In this document: positions 1 through 11,076 of the stretch, in pieces | Position numbering within the stretch: the first letter of the stretch is position 1 | How the letters are laid out: each line of letters opens with the position of its first letter | From: Gliomastix tumulicola | Taxonomy: Eukaryota > Ascomycota > Sordariomycetes > Hypocreales > Bionectriaceae | Direction: 5' to 3' | NCBI GenBank assembly: GCA_001599755.1 | Contig: BCHX01000008.1 | Span: 2,356,001-2,420,000 of the forward strand | DNA: 64,000 nucleotides | Notes under the pieces: generated by a model | Seen by the model: only the letters and a program-made list of their open reading frames with translations | The model's database searches: none | What the model was told of the DNA's origin: nothing | Program-made: the position numbers and the translations under genes

Positions 1-487
1 ACGATCTTCCAAGAAAGACACCAGAGTACCTGTCGTGAACTGCAGACTAGATCCGTCGGGTGTTGGACGAGAGGGAAGGTGGCAATTCCGCGTTTCGTCA
101 CTGGGGGGCCTTGGCCAAGAGGTCGGGATCGCGGTCGACGGATTACCCCTCTTCTGGCCGCCTATGGTAGATAGGGAGGATCGGGGAAGCGGGATGGAGG
201 GGGTGGAGGGAAGGGTGTTGTCTGGCCCCCCACGAAGGGAGAGAGATAAAGGGGATCCGTGAGGGGGAAAGAAATCATGCGACAGTCCGGAATGATGCTG
301 CTGTGATAACGCTGCGGAGGGGGTTGGTTTCACTTCACACATTTCACAAGCCGACGTGAGATGACTGCTGAAGGACCTTGGGATGAGGTCCCTTTGCTTG
401 TTGGTTTTACGAATTGATTGTTCCAAGCTAGGCTCTCTATACTGAGGGTCACAGTGTAATAGATTCAACAAGACGCGCAGGAGAGGA

Positions 488-508
488 CAGCAGCAGCAGC
501 AGCAGCAG
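488..508. repeat. (CAG)7 microsatellite
   Basis: Seven perfect CAG units, 3' of glutamine synthetase and outside any supported coding frame. Confidence 0.85.
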
Positions 509-560
509 AAGAACCCCTTATCCCATTCGACCCAATAACAATAAACAACTTCCCAACGTG

Positions 561-585
561 GTGTGTGTGTGTGTGTGTGTGTGTG
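561..585. repeat. (GT)12 microsatellite
   Basis: About twelve perfect GT units in the presumed 3' UTR or downstream flank of glutamine synthetase. Confidence 0.9.
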
Positions 586-682
586 AGTGAAATAAAAGAA
601 GTTCTCGATTTCGTGGATATCATATCCCAGCTCGTGTGTGCCATGACAGAACAAAGGGAAGTTTCTTTAACGGAGAAAGCAA

Positions 683-702
683 GGCAGGCAGGCAGGCAGG
701 CA
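683..702. repeat. (GGCA)5 microsatellite
   Basis: Five GGCA units ending 35 nt before the glutamine synthetase stop codon on the plus coordinate, hence just 3' of the gene. Confidence 0.85.
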
Positions 703-736
703 GAGCAGAGCAAAACACCCGAGGGGGGGCTTTTTT

Positions 737-2096
737 TTACTCGGCAGCGCCGAAGCACGTCTCCATGAGGAGACCGGTGATCCTGTAAGGGTCGGCGTTG
801 GAGGCCGGGCGGCGGTCCTCGAAGTAGCCGTAGCCCTTGTGGCCGACCTCGCGGGGGATGCGGATGGAGGCGCCGCGGTTAGCCACGCCCCAGGAGAACT
901 GGTCGATGGCGCCCGTCTCGTGGCGGCCGGTGAGGCGGAGCTCGTTGCCCTCGCCGTAGACGGCGATGTGCTCCTTGTGGCGGGCCTCGAGCTTCTTGAT
1001 GGCGGCCTCGATGTGCTTCATGCCGCCCTCCTTGCGCATCTCCTCGGTGGAGAAGTTGGAGTGCAGGCCGGCGCCGTTCCAGTCGCCGGGGATGGGCTTG
1101 GGGTGCACCGAGACCTTGGCGCCAAAGTCCTCGGCGATGCGGTGCAGGAGGAAGCGCGCGGCCCAGAGGTGGTCGCCCATCTCGATGCCGTCGCAGGGGC
1201 CGACCTGGAACTCCCACTGGGCGGGCATGACCTCGGCGTTGGTGCCCGAGATCTTGATGCCCGCGTACAGGCAGGCCTTGTAGTGGGCGTCGACGATGTC
1301 GCGCTGGACGACCTTGCCCGTGCCTACACCGCAGTAGTAGGGGCCCTGGGGCGCCGGGTAGCCGTTGGCGGGCCAGCCGTAGGGCCGGTCGTCGGCCGAG
1401 AGGAGGGTGTACTCCTGCTCCAGGCCGAACCAGGGCTTGTGGTCGGCGTGCAGGTCCATGATCTTCTTGGCCTCGTGGCGGTAGTTGAACTTGTTGGGCG
1501 AGCCGTCGGCATCCCAGCACTCGGAGAGCACGAGGATGTTGGGCGAGCCGCGGAGGGGATCGGGGAAGGTGGCGACGGGGCGCAGGTAGACGTCCGAGTT
1601 GTCGCCGGGCGCCTGGCCCGTCGACGAGCCGTCGAAGTTCCAGATGGGAAGCTCATCAGGGGTGTAGGCCTTCTCGGGGAGGGTCTGTCATGGGCGAAGG
1701 CGGTCAGCAAGGGGGCGGTGTCCTCTCCTTTCACTCGTGCTTGGTGGGATACGTCTTGGAGGGGAGGGGAGGGGGTGCAGTGTTGGGGTTATTTTTGTCC
1801 CGTCTCCTGCCATGTATACAGGGGACAGGCGGCCATCACACCCACCACACAGCCTCCCTGTCCAAGCCGGGGGCTTGCGGGCGCTGCGAAATGGGGGTGG
1901 CCTAATAGTTGGTTTGCCCAAACCTCGACGTCAGCGAGCTTAGCGTCGGCCGACAGAAACTAGAATTTTTCTCGGCACCTCCAAGCCCGCTCACCTCATC
2001 TGTAGATAGACGGGCGAGCGGGTGAAGGCGACGCAGAAACGGAAGTTGCTGAGGGCCTTGGCCGCTTTCGATCGCTGAGTTCGTTTGCTTGGGCAG

Positions 2097-2182
<86 letters not shown>

Positions 2183-2488
2183 ACAATGTGCAGACAGAAG
2201 GAGAGCGTGCAGAGAAAGGGGCAGAAGAGTGTGTGGGAGACTCACCCTTGACTTGGAGCGGGTGTTTCCCTCAGCGTCGATCCAGATGTACTCAGCCATG
2301 ATGTTGCCCTTCTGGTCGAGCTTGAGGTACTTGTTGAGGGTGTCCGTCCGGGAGACGACGAGGGGTGTTGAGTAGGCCTGTTTCTCGAGTCAATCGGGTC
2401 CATTCGTCTCGTCTCTCGCCCGGCCGCGACAGATTTGAGAGGCGAGCTCTCATTCAGCTGCTGCTGGCTGGTGGATGTCACTCACCAT
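737..2488 (-). CDS. gln1: glutamine synthetase
   Basis: Cytosolic type-II glutamine synthetase, which makes glutamine from glutamate, ammonium and ATP. Exons read right to left: 2486-2488 (ATG only), 2246-2377 and 737-1684, giving 360 residues, the usual eukaryotic size. The joins are ATG|GTGAGT, CAG|GCC, AGG|GTGAGT and ACAG|ACC. Visible family motifs are WNFDGSSTGQAPG, LSECWDADG, the glutamate-binding EQEYTLL, GVGTGKVVQRD, WEFQVGPCDG, GDWNGAGLHSNFSTE, TGRHETGAIDQFSWGVANRG and the C-terminal EDRRPASNADPYRITGLLMET. The first intron falls directly after the start codon. The 561-nt second intron carries a long GCAA tract. GATA cores upstream suggest nitrogen (AreA/NIT2-type) control, which is inferred. 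Family assignment is very secure; the start exon is well supported by splice phase. Confidence 0.96.
2098..2181. repeat. (GCAA)21 tetranucleotide repeat in glutamine synthetase intron 2
   Basis: Twenty-one uninterrupted GCAA units lie inside intron 2 of glutamine synthetase. In the transcript this reads as a TTGC/CTTG run, so it is a long pyrimidine-biased tract. It inflates an otherwise ordinary intron to 561 nt. Confidence 0.95.
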
Positions 2489-2728
2489 GATGAAGGATGT
2501 GTGGGGTGTGATCTATTGGAGAATCCAAAAAGTGAAGCAAGGGCGCAGTGGTCAAAAGATAACCGCAGGTGAAACCTCTGGAACAGAGAGGACGAGGAGA
2601 TGTAAGGATGAAGAGGAGAGGAAGCACGAGGCGCCTAGAGGAGAATTGAAAAAGGTTGAAGAATGAAAAGGTCAAAGGGACGGGAACGGGAGCTTGTACA
2701 CGAACAAAGTGGCGGGCTTGGAGGGGTT

Positions 2729-2755
2729 TTATCTATCAGCGGGGTGGATAAGATA
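2729..2755. promoter_or_regulatory. GATA cluster upstream of glutamine synthetase
   Basis: Four GATA cores within 27 bp, two on each strand (TTATCTATC followed by GATAAGATAA), about 245-270 bp upstream of the glutamine synthetase ATG. GATA factors of the AreA/NIT2 family bind such sites and control nitrogen genes. The sites are seen directly; their function is inferred. Confidence 0.55.
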
Positions 2756-3981
2756 AAGCGCTGTGGATGGGGGCCTGGACGAGGGGGCAACCCACTGGGC
2801 AGCCTCTAGAAAAGCCACTAGTGGGCTGTTACGGGGAGCACAGAGATAAGGGAAAAAACAGGGTCCCCCCCAATGGACGCTGCCAATGCACAGTCATTTG
2901 GTGGTGTGACAGCCAGTCAGTCCTTCGAGAGATGCTCCGTAAATCCATGCCACCGGGTACGGACCAGGTCGCAGTGTGGGTGGGCGGCGTGCATGAAGAC
3001 GGATGGGGGGGAAAACGAGGACGGGCATGGGGATTCAGCTCAAGGGCGAGGCAGGGTGGCGGTTCACGGGTCAGACACGGGCACGGCCATGTACGGAGGT
3101 TAGGTAATGGCATTGTTCGGACTTGGACAATGCTGGTCGCATGGCAACTTACGAGGACGAAAACCGTTGTCTCAGTACCACGGTCTCGTTTCGGAGATCC
3201 CTCACGCGCGGCGACACCGCAACGTCCAGCTGCGTGCATTAAAATGCGCCGTTCCGTCTTCGGACCTGTTGGCCTCGCCTCAGTATGCGGTCATTCTTGT
3301 TGGTGTCAGTCCGGCTAAAGAGATGCACTGGCTTTGGCTCGTCTCGGGCACTACCAGACCTCCAGGATGCAGTCGGACCCCCATCCAGGTACCTGGCACC
3401 CAAGCACCCAAGCACCCAAGTCAAGCATACCCTACCGCTTACTCGTAAAGTCCCTCGCTGCGCCCGCACAAACGTAAACTGGTGCATATCTGTGGCTGGG
3501 CCGATGGCACTCTGTCGGCGAAGACACGGACGGCCGCTCCGTCGATACGTATCCCGCAAAGAAAGTCGAGGCTCGTCTACAACGCTCGGCCACTGGGGAT
3601 CCCTCCATTACGATTCCTAAAACTTGTTACCCATGGTGGGGGCGCAGGCGGTCTTGGCCTCCGAGCGCCGTTAATAATAGGTCTTCATTCACAGGCCAAT
3701 CGAGGCTGAGAGGCATGCGGGGCGCTTGGCCGCCGGACGCAGGACGGAGGAGAACTCAGGAGAGAGAGAGAGGGCAATCGGAATCTGTCGGTCGTGCGTG
3801 AAATTACCGCAAGCGTAACGAACCTACCTGTTTATAGTAGCCGATGGGCGAAAACCTTCTCCCGACTGGCGCGCGGCGTGTCCAGCGCTAGGCAAGTTGA
3901 CAAAGGCTTGGGGGGGTGGGATGATGATTTGGCGATGTCCCGACCTATGAAGTCGTGGTGATTTGACTGTCTTGGGTCACT

Positions 3982-4029
3982 GATAAGGCGCCTCAGCCTC
4001 GGATAAGGTAGACGTTATCGCGGGTTATC
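3982..4029. promoter_or_regulatory. second GATA cluster
   Basis: Four GATA cores in 48 bp: two forward (TGATAAGG, GGATAAGG) and two reverse (GTTATCG twice). They lie about 1.5 kb from glutamine synthetase and 1 kb from the RS-protein start, so the target gene is uncertain. Confidence 0.4.
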
Positions 4030-4437
4030 GGTACCAGTGCAGATGAACCGCAGAAACCATGAGCATCATCGTCCGTCCATTGTATCATTTCTGATTTTCC
4101 AACAAATCAGTGACCTCGCCTGCACGAGGAATGACACGGAAGAGACAATCGTAGCAGTCGCCGTGTCGTCGCATCCGGATGTCACACCGGCTGTTAGTCC
4201 TCCCTTACTCACACCTCTCATACCTTCCCCCATCCCAACACTTCCCGAGCCATTACGAGATCAAAACTCCCCATCGCCAGTGGTCCGAAGGCGAATATGA
4301 CCCGAGCACGATGGCAAAGATTGATCTCGTAAGAGTTTGGAAACCCTATTACTCGATCGTTGCAAAGGAGAGGCTGATCTGACCGTTCGTGGAACATCTG
4401 AACCGTAGCGTCCGCCCTTCACTATCGGCGCGCCCTG

Positions 4438-4500
4438 ATTGGCTCCCCGCAGCGTTTCATGGGATAATTCCACTTACGCAAGGTGCTGCCACCTGATTGG
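4438..4500. promoter_or_regulatory. paired inverted CCAAT boxes
   Basis: Two copies of CTGATTGGCT with their ATTGG cores at 4438-4442 and 4496-4500, 58 bp apart and about 0.5 kb upstream of the RS-protein start. ATTGG is the reverse of the CCAAT core bound by the HAP/NF-Y complex. Functional role is inferred. Confidence 0.4.
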
Positions 4501-5014
4501 CTGGTACAACCACTCCAGCATGACACGATGACCCGGCGCAACTGGACGTGATTCGGAACGCACGTGAGTAAGGAGGACAGGTGGCTGTGGACGCCTCAAA
4601 GCATATTCCTGCACTTGCTGAGGGTGGACGAGTCAGGGACGCACAATCGCCTCCCAACCTCCATTGATGCGAAGGGCCGACGGATCACTGCCGAGATCCC
4701 ACAGATTCATCCGCTTACTGTCTCCAGAAACAAACACACTGTGCTTTTGCACTGTCCTTATCTTATCGCTGTGCAGGATTAGGTAATCCAGACCCAGAAT
4801 ATTTTGCGAGATAGACCACACGCAACCAAACAATGGTGACTGTCGCCAAATCGCGAGGCCACACTCGTGGCGACATGATTGCTTAGCCGCCCTCAATACT
4901 CGCACGGAACGTTTCGAGCGGCAAACGAATTTCGGTCTCTAGGGTATCGACTCGATACCAGCTACAAGAGGCCGTCAGGCGACGAGCAGGGGAGTTTTCC
5001 CCTTCTCAAACATC

Positions 5015-7363
5015 ATGGATCGTGATAGGAGTCGAAGGTGAGCCCAACCCATCCCCCATCCCCGCCACCCTGTGCTGCTCTTTTGGTCTGCTCTTTCCCT
5101 GCCCTCCGTGTCTCTGGCTGCGCAGACACCACCTCGGCGATTCACCTTCAGACTTTCTCGAGGGAGTCGGCCCCTCGCTGCCTTCTTCAGCCGCTCTAGC
5201 GGTTACTCACGACATCCTGCAAAATCACCCACCCACGTTCTACGACTGCTGTTTTCTTGGACCTCCTCTCATGTCGCCCTGCATGATTAATACGACGGGC
5301 AAGGTCTATGTTGCCGACGGTTGATGATACGTTCCGATTCGTTTCGCCCAGCAGGTCGACATTCTCGACGTTTTACGTTACGACTTTCGAAGACGATATG
5401 CCCTACGAAGCCCGTCCAGAGTCTCAACATCCGCAGCAATCACAACAATGGCAACATCAAGAAAGCAGCGATCAAGGGTTGGAGTCATGAGCAGGCCACC
5501 AGAGGTTCCATGGCACAGGAGAAGTCGTCGCCGCATAGTGCTAATGTTCAACAACAGGTTCGACGACGGCGAGGTCGTTAGATACGGCGCCGGAGAGTCC
5601 TGGAGACCTACCCCTAGAGGCGGAGGAGGAGGAGGAGGCGGCGACCGATCACCACCCCCGAGACGACCTAGAAGCCCTGCTAGAGGCAGAGACCGATCGC
5701 GACCGAGGAGTCCCCCTCTGAACCGCCCACGAAGCCCTGTTGCTCCCGGCTCCGACAGTTACATCCCATCGAGATACGCGCCCCGAGGCCGGTCGCAGAG
5801 CAGGGGAAGAGGAGGGGGTATGGCCGGCCCGCCAGCCGACAAGTTTCGGCGCGAGCGCTCCAGAGAGCGCGAGAGTCCTCCACGAAGACGTGATAGAAGC
5901 AGGTCAATTGCCCGGAGATCACCTTCGCGCCGTAGCCTTTCGAGGAGAGGCACTACGAGACGTGTTGAGCCAAGTCGAGACAGGTATGAGCGTCCGAGGT
6001 CTCCCCGTAGGGAGTGGGATCGCGACCGTGAGTTCGAACCCGACCGACTGCGCGAGCGCGAAGGGGACCGTGGCCGTGATTGGATGCGAGACAGAGAACG
6101 GGGCAGATCCCGAGACCGCGAAATAGATCGACGAGACGAAAGGTAAGGACTGTTGGACATGGGACGAGCACTGGACGGGAGTTGCTAATCTTTCATAGGC
6201 GATCACGCTCTCCACTCAACCGCGACGGAAGACCCGCCCGACCTCCTATGGACCGCGGGAGTCCCTCGCTTGGAAACCGGGTTGCTTCATTTCGACGATC
6301 GAGGTCGCCTAGTCGACGCGGCGGAGATCGGTACCAGTCCTACTCGCGCGCTTCGCCTCGAGACTCCGGCCCTGCATCGGCCTTGAATTCGCAGCCGGTC
6401 TCACGCAAGGCATCTCCTGGTCGAGCTTCCAGCAGAACTCGGTCTCCTCTTCCGTCTCGAGACCAATCTCCAGCCCCGCAGGCCAGCAGCGGCCACCGCC
6501 CGCCCTTCTCTCGAGAAGCCTCCCGTCCTGGAGTAGCCGGTGACGGTTTTGGCACAGGAGGTGTGAAGTCGCCGCCTCGCGGGCCCGCCGCACTTCGAGC
6601 CCCCCCAACCGGACCTGCAGCTGGCCGTGTCATCTACGGGCTGTCCGCGTCGCCAGCGCCCAAGCAGCAATCTGGACCTAGCTCGCAGCAGATGCAGCAG
6701 CAGCAGCAGCCGCCGTCACAACCGCGTCAAGATGCGATCAGCCCCACGCAGCCGCCTTCTGGGCCTCGAGGGTACGTGCCCCCTCCCAGAGGAGGATATG
6801 GAGGTCGAGGGGGGCGAGGTAGCTGGAACCAAGGGCCACCCAGACATGGCGGCGTCGGCCTCTCGACTTCGTCATCCGCTATATCAGGGGCATCAGGCAT
6901 CCCCACCGGACCTCGTGTTTCGTTATCGTCAGCACCAGTGTCCTCGGCCAATGCGGCACCGCTAGGCGGAGGTGCCGGCAGCAGCACCCCAGCCCAGTCC
7001 GGCCGAGCTTTCAACCCCCCAACGGGTCCGGCCGCCAGTCACGCGAGCGGTCCCCGGCAGACGCTTGCCCAGGGGCTTATGACCACGATGCCGCCCATCA
7101 TACCCGGCGGAAAGCTGGATCCGTCCATGGCGCCTCTCATTACCGGCGTGTCGCGGGAGCTCGAGGGACACATGCGAAAGCTGCGCGACGAGGAGGAGGT
7201 TCTGCGGCGTGACCTGTATAACAAGCAAGAGAAGCTGCGCAAGAGTCTCTCCATTTGGAACAGGATGGATCGCGAGTCCAAGGCATGGGAGATGCGGAGC
7301 GACCTCAGCGAGAAGAGCATGAAAAATCTAGCAGGCGAAGGATCATCTGGGGCGGCGTTCTAG
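5015..7363 (+). CDS. RS-domain (Arg/Ser-rich) protein, probable RNA-processing factor
   Basis: Predicted 590-residue, strongly basic protein. Exons are 5015-5037, 5558-6142 and 6199-7363. The first exon encodes MDRDRSR and joins in phase (AG|G gives Arg) to RFDDGEVVRYG; the 520-nt first intron ends with GTGCTAAT and CAACAACAG. The second intron is 56 nt with a GCTAATC branch point. The N-terminal half is dense in RS, RD and RE dipeptides, as in SR proteins and splicing co-factors. The middle is rich in Pro, Ser, Gln and Gly, with an RGG-like patch. The last 80 residues form a charged likely coiled coil (RELEGHMRKLRDEEEVLR). I see no RRM domain. A nuclear role in splicing or RNP assembly is inferred from composition only. 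A longer first exon or an additional exon inside intron 1 is possible. Confidence 0.78.
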
Positions 7364-8192
7364 CAGCATGTAGTATTGACCGAGACCATCTCTCATGGCA
7401 GGATGGCTCGCTTGTATGAACCCAGACAGATTATTCCCCATCACTGAAATAATATTGACCACTAAACGGTACGACTCTTGTCGTGACTTGTGAGTTGAAG
7501 AGCATGATGCCATAAAGTCAAGCAGATACCGAGCCACGGGCACGTCCGATTCGATGTAGGGTAACTCGTTTTACTACGTGAGATTCTGCTGCAGCCGGAG
7601 GCCGGGATGTCTCCTGGGATTTCGTATAAAACACTCTACGATTTCTCCTTATACAATACTGGCAACACTGCACTCTTTTGCAATTTGTATCAATATTTGA
7701 ACTTCCTTTCGTCTTTCTTAAAAGCTCGTCCCGGTAGGCCTTATAATGGTCAAGATATGGCCATGTCCTTCGAGGGCACTTTCTCACTTCACCTTTCTGG
7801 AGTTTCTCGCTCTTTTTTTTTCTTTTCCTGTTGAGAAGATAGCGCCTCGAGACTTTTCATACTGCTAGATCTAGATCTTCTATATTCACATGCCAAGCTT
7901 CATTCAAAGTGAAGCTGTCTTGGTGAACTTAGGCTGTTGTGTATTTTGTTAAGACAGACGGAACGGCCGGGCACAGAGGACCGATATTCCACCTTCTCGG
8001 GGAGAAAGCAAGGCTCGCGCATCATATAAAGGACATTTTATTGTTAGGGCTCTAGATAAGACAACTGGTCACCCATGTCAGCCACTGTCAGAGTAGTGAA
8101 AACACCCTTAGTATAATCATCCTTAGTGTAGCGAGAGACCGATATTTTCCCCTATCGTAGTTTCCCCCTTATTCTTCAACCTTCCCGGTTGA
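7364..8192. other. intergenic, no gene seen
   Basis: Downstream flank of the RS-protein gene, moderately AT-rich. No supported gene. The right end may hold further unrecognisable parts of the kinase relic that becomes visible from 8193. Confidence 0.4.
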
Positions 8193-8656
8193 TTCTCGCC
8201 GACGGCCCTTGACATCTGGACCTTCGGCTGCCTATGTCTTTAAAGCTCGTCACTGGACAGCACCCTTTCTTCTGCTATTCCGGGGGTCCGATGATGAAGA
8301 ATGGCGACCATCCTCACTCGCTCTCACTGCTCGCCTCAGCCCCCTTGCCTAATAAAACTGTTCAAGTAATGGAAGACTTCATCGCTCTACTTCACGCCCG
8401 GGAGGAAGCTCTTCAACAAAAACATCGGAGGGGTTCTTGATGGAGAGGAAACCGCCTGTCATAGAGCAGATGACGGTGGATGGAGGAGTTGCTCGATCAG
8501 GCAGGCCCGGACCTTGGACAAGAGGAAGTTTGTCAGGTGAACGCGCTAATCAGGCGGATTCTGCAGTCCGATCCTGCCCAGAGACCTTCGCCCGCGGAAA
8601 TCTTACCTGATCCGTGGTTCTCTTATATTGAGGGTGGCAGCAGCTCGCCCAAGTAA
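8193..8656 (+). pseudogene. decayed SRPK-like protein kinase, C-lobe fragment
   Basis: Three pieces in kinase order can be read. At 8193-8231 the frame reads FSPTALDIWTFGC, the subdomain IX DIWxxGC motif. After a frame change, 8234-8437 reads MSLKLVTGQHPFF and continues to KTVQVMEDFIALLHAREE, resembling the ELLTGxxPF segment and what follows it. After in-frame stops at 8438, 8459 and 8471, the same frame reads from 8480 to 8653 with ALIRRILQSDPAQRPSPAEI and DPWF, the subdomain XI signature, then a stop at 8654. The N-lobe, HRD and DFG motifs are not visible upstream. DPWF with the preceding spacing fits the SRPK/CMGC group best. I read it as a relic; a functional gene with unusual introns is less likely but not excluded. 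Confidence 0.6.
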
Positions 8657-9162
8657 GAATATTAGATGGTACATTGGTCAGCTACAAGAGCCGTGGCGAG
8701 GCAAGATACATGCGTAAGGTAACGCAGGGAGGAAGCTGCAAGGATGTATCTATCCGGCCCTTGATATCAACGACCAATCCGTCTGCACAACAATTTCCAC
8801 AGTCGAGACAGTTTTTTAATCTTAGACAACTTCATCACAAGAGGGGGACTGAAGGGTTAGGGTTGGTTGCATCGTCCGCAAGCATGTCTTCTATAGAATC
8901 GTCGTTGTAGAAAACCTAAGCTGCGCGCATACTTTCTAAATCTTCAAAATCATCGCTCAAATGAGAAACTGCCACCAAAAGATTCGATGTATGTCATCGC
9001 TCCCATACCCAAATTCTCAAATATCCAGCCAAGACGGTAGTCGATGTACAACAGCGAGGCGCGTAAGAATCAAGGGGCGAGTGGCAGCAAATTTATTTCC
9101 CATCCAGCCTGAAAGGTCAATTAGCGAAACCGTGTCCACATAGCTCAGGGTATAATGTGCAC
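8657..9162. other. intergenic, no gene seen
   Basis: About 500 bp between the kinase relic and the 3' end of the dehydrogenase gene. I see no coding or RNA feature. It includes the 3' flank of the dehydrogenase. Confidence 0.4.
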
Positions 9163-10565
9163 TCACAAGCGCTTCTCCAGGTCTCGCTGCTCCGGGACGA
9201 TCGTGATGAGATAACCTTCGGTGACGGCCTTCTCCACGTTGTTCATGGTCCACTCCTCCATGTGAAGCTGGGTCTCGTACGTGTAAGTGCCCATGTGCGG
9301 CACGATGAGTACCTTGTCGCTCTTGAGAAGCCGTTCATCAATCTTGGGCTCGCCCTCGAATACGTCGAGACCGGCAGAGGCGACCTGGCCAGACTCGAGC
9401 GCGTCGACCAGTGCAACCTCGTCAATGACGGCGCCTCGGGCCGTGTTGATGACGACGATGCCGCGCTTCATCAGCTTGAACTGCTCGGTGGAAATGAGGT
9501 GATGGGTTGAGGACTGAGAGCCAGGTTAGTGAGCCACTTCACTACACCAAACCAAACCAATCACGAGTGAGGAGGAGGGAAACATGACATACGTTCAGAG
9601 GAACGTTCACACTGAGCACGTCGCTCTCCTTCAACAGCGTCTCAAAGTCGACATACTCGGCCCCTTCCTCGTGCTCAGGGTCGAGCTGCTTCCGGTTGTT
9701 GTAGCGGATCTCCATGCCAAAGGCACGGGCCTTGTTGGCGACGTTGCGGCCGATGCCGCCCATGCCCAGGATCCCGAGGATCTTGCCGCGGGGATCGTGA
9801 CCGAGATCAGGTGCAGGCGTGCCGCGCCACTCACCCTTGCGGGCGGAGATCATGGCGGGGGCGAGGTTCCGCAGCGCGCCGAGGAGGAGGAACATGGTGA
9901 TGTCGGCCGTGGCATCGTTGACGGCGGTGGGGGTGTTGGAGACGCAGATCTCGCGGGCGGTGCACGCGTCGATGTCGATGGAGTCGTAGCCAGCTCCTGC
10001 AAATACAAAGGGAAAGAGGGTGTCAGACGAGCTCAAACGATGGTCATGAATGCACAGCCAGTGAGTGAGAGAGAGACAGAGAGACAGAGAGAGAAGGGGG
10101 CGGGGCAGGGACAGACCATTGTGAGAGATGAACTTGAGCGACTCGGGCAGTGCTGCCAGGACCTCCTCGTCGATTCTGCCCGTCTTAAGGCCAGAAGCGA
10201 AGGTCCGGTAGACGGCCACGACGCCGTCAAAGGCGCCCGACTTGGCCTCCTCGAGGAACTGCTCGCGCTTGATGGCCTTGGGCTCGACGACGTCGGCAAT
10301 GTCCTCGATCTTCTTCCAGGCGTCGTGGGCGCTATAGCGGAGAAACAAAAAAAAGAGTGGCGTCAGTGGGCTGCTTGCTTGCTTGCTGCTTGCTGCTGCT
10401 GCCGCGTCTTTTTTTCGGTGGGACCCGGACGAGGATCTGACCGGGCTGCTGGGCAAATTGTGCTGGGCATTTTTGGGACGGGCGGTGACGACACTCTTCT
10501 GGCGGTGCAACTCACAGCTCAATCTCGCCCAGGAGGAGGACCTTGGGTCTCTGCGCGGAGCTCAT
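9163..10565 (-). CDS. D-isomer-specific 2-hydroxyacid dehydrogenase (glyoxylate/hydroxypyruvate reductase-like)
   Basis: NAD(P)H-dependent reduction of a 2-oxoacid to the D-hydroxyacid, probably cytosolic. Exons right to left: 10516-10565, 10117-10331, 9593-9996 and 9163-9513; all phases agree and give 339 residues, normal for the family. The start MSSAQRPKVLLLGEIE enters the first substrate-binding strand. The Rossmann nucleotide loop is GILGMGGIGRNVANKARAFG. NTARG supplies the catalytic Arg, DVFEGEP the Glu region, and PHMGTYTYET carries the catalytic His in the HxGT form typical of the fungal glyoxylate-reductase branch. Substrate is inferred; mandelate or hydroxypyruvate reductase activity is possible. 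Introns 1 and 2 hold GCTT-type and GAGA-type simple repeats, and the 5' flank holds GTGA and GAT repeats. Confidence 0.92.
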
Positions 10566-10718
10566 GTTGTTGGTGTGCTGCGGCTGGTGCTGCGTCGGGC
10601 TGGTGCTGAGGGTGGCGACGGTGATGCAACGGGTTGCGATGTCGGCTTTGGGGTAAGATAGGCGAATTCTGCCGGGAAAGAGAAAAGAAGCCGGAAGAAG
10701 ATGAAGGGTGGTGAAGGG

Positions 10719-10742
10719 TGAGTGAGTGAGTGAGTGAGTGAG
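10719..10742. repeat. (GTGA)6 microsatellite
   Basis: Six GTGA units about 155 bp upstream of the dehydrogenase start, probably in its 5' UTR or promoter. Confidence 0.8.
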
Positions 10743-10888
10743 GGGAGAGAGAGAGCTGGGTCCTCGCCAGCCCGGATAGCCTCCTTTATAGCTGCGCGCG
10801 CTTTGCTCGAAAATGAAGGTGCAGAAGAAGGAACAGGCCGGCGCGACCCTCTTCTCCTTAGCTCGACGCAGGTCCAAGGTCCACAGGC

Positions 10889-10913
10889 GATGATGATGAT
10901 GATGATGATGATG
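10889..10913. repeat. (GAT)8 microsatellite
   Basis: Eight GAT units about 325 bp upstream of the dehydrogenase ATG. Confidence 0.85.
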
Positions 10914-11076
10914 CTGCTGTCGATGCTGGACGTGTAAAACGAATTGCACCCAATCGCGCCTGCACATGCAGTGAGTGAGAGATGGTGGTGGGGGCGGGGC
11001 TTATCTAATCTCGTTCAGGCACCGATAACCTGAGACTTTCACTTCCAGGTTGTCTCTCGCCGACGACCGGAGGCGT

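Larger units (their letters stand above)
1..736. other. 3' flank of glutamine synthetase, no gene seen
   Basis: This stretch lies downstream of the glutamine synthetase stop codon and probably holds its 3' UTR. I see no convincing coding sequence: the small frames lack domain-like composition. It contains three short microsatellites, listed separately, and a long purine-rich tract around 170-270. Confidence 0.5.
2489..5014. other. divergent intergenic region between glutamine synthetase and RS protein
   Basis: About 2.5 kb with no supported gene; the frames here look random. It contains two clusters of GATA cores and two inverted CCAAT boxes (listed separately), an E-box-like CACGTG near 4561, and a purine-rich stretch just upstream of glutamine synthetase that may be its 5' UTR. 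Confidence 0.5.

Noticed and set aside
839..1963. 374-codon open frame antisense to glutamine synthetase
   Set aside because: It is the mirror of a strongly GC3-biased coding exon; its product is low-complexity Val/Gly/Ala-rich and shows no domain.
8855..8868. Telomere-like GGGTTAGGGTT
   Set aside because: Less than two TTAGGG units; too short to call an interstitial telomere.
9584..10609. 341-codon frame antisense to the hydroxyacid dehydrogenase
   Set aside because: Shadow frame; the sense strand carries a complete conserved enzyme with good splice sites.
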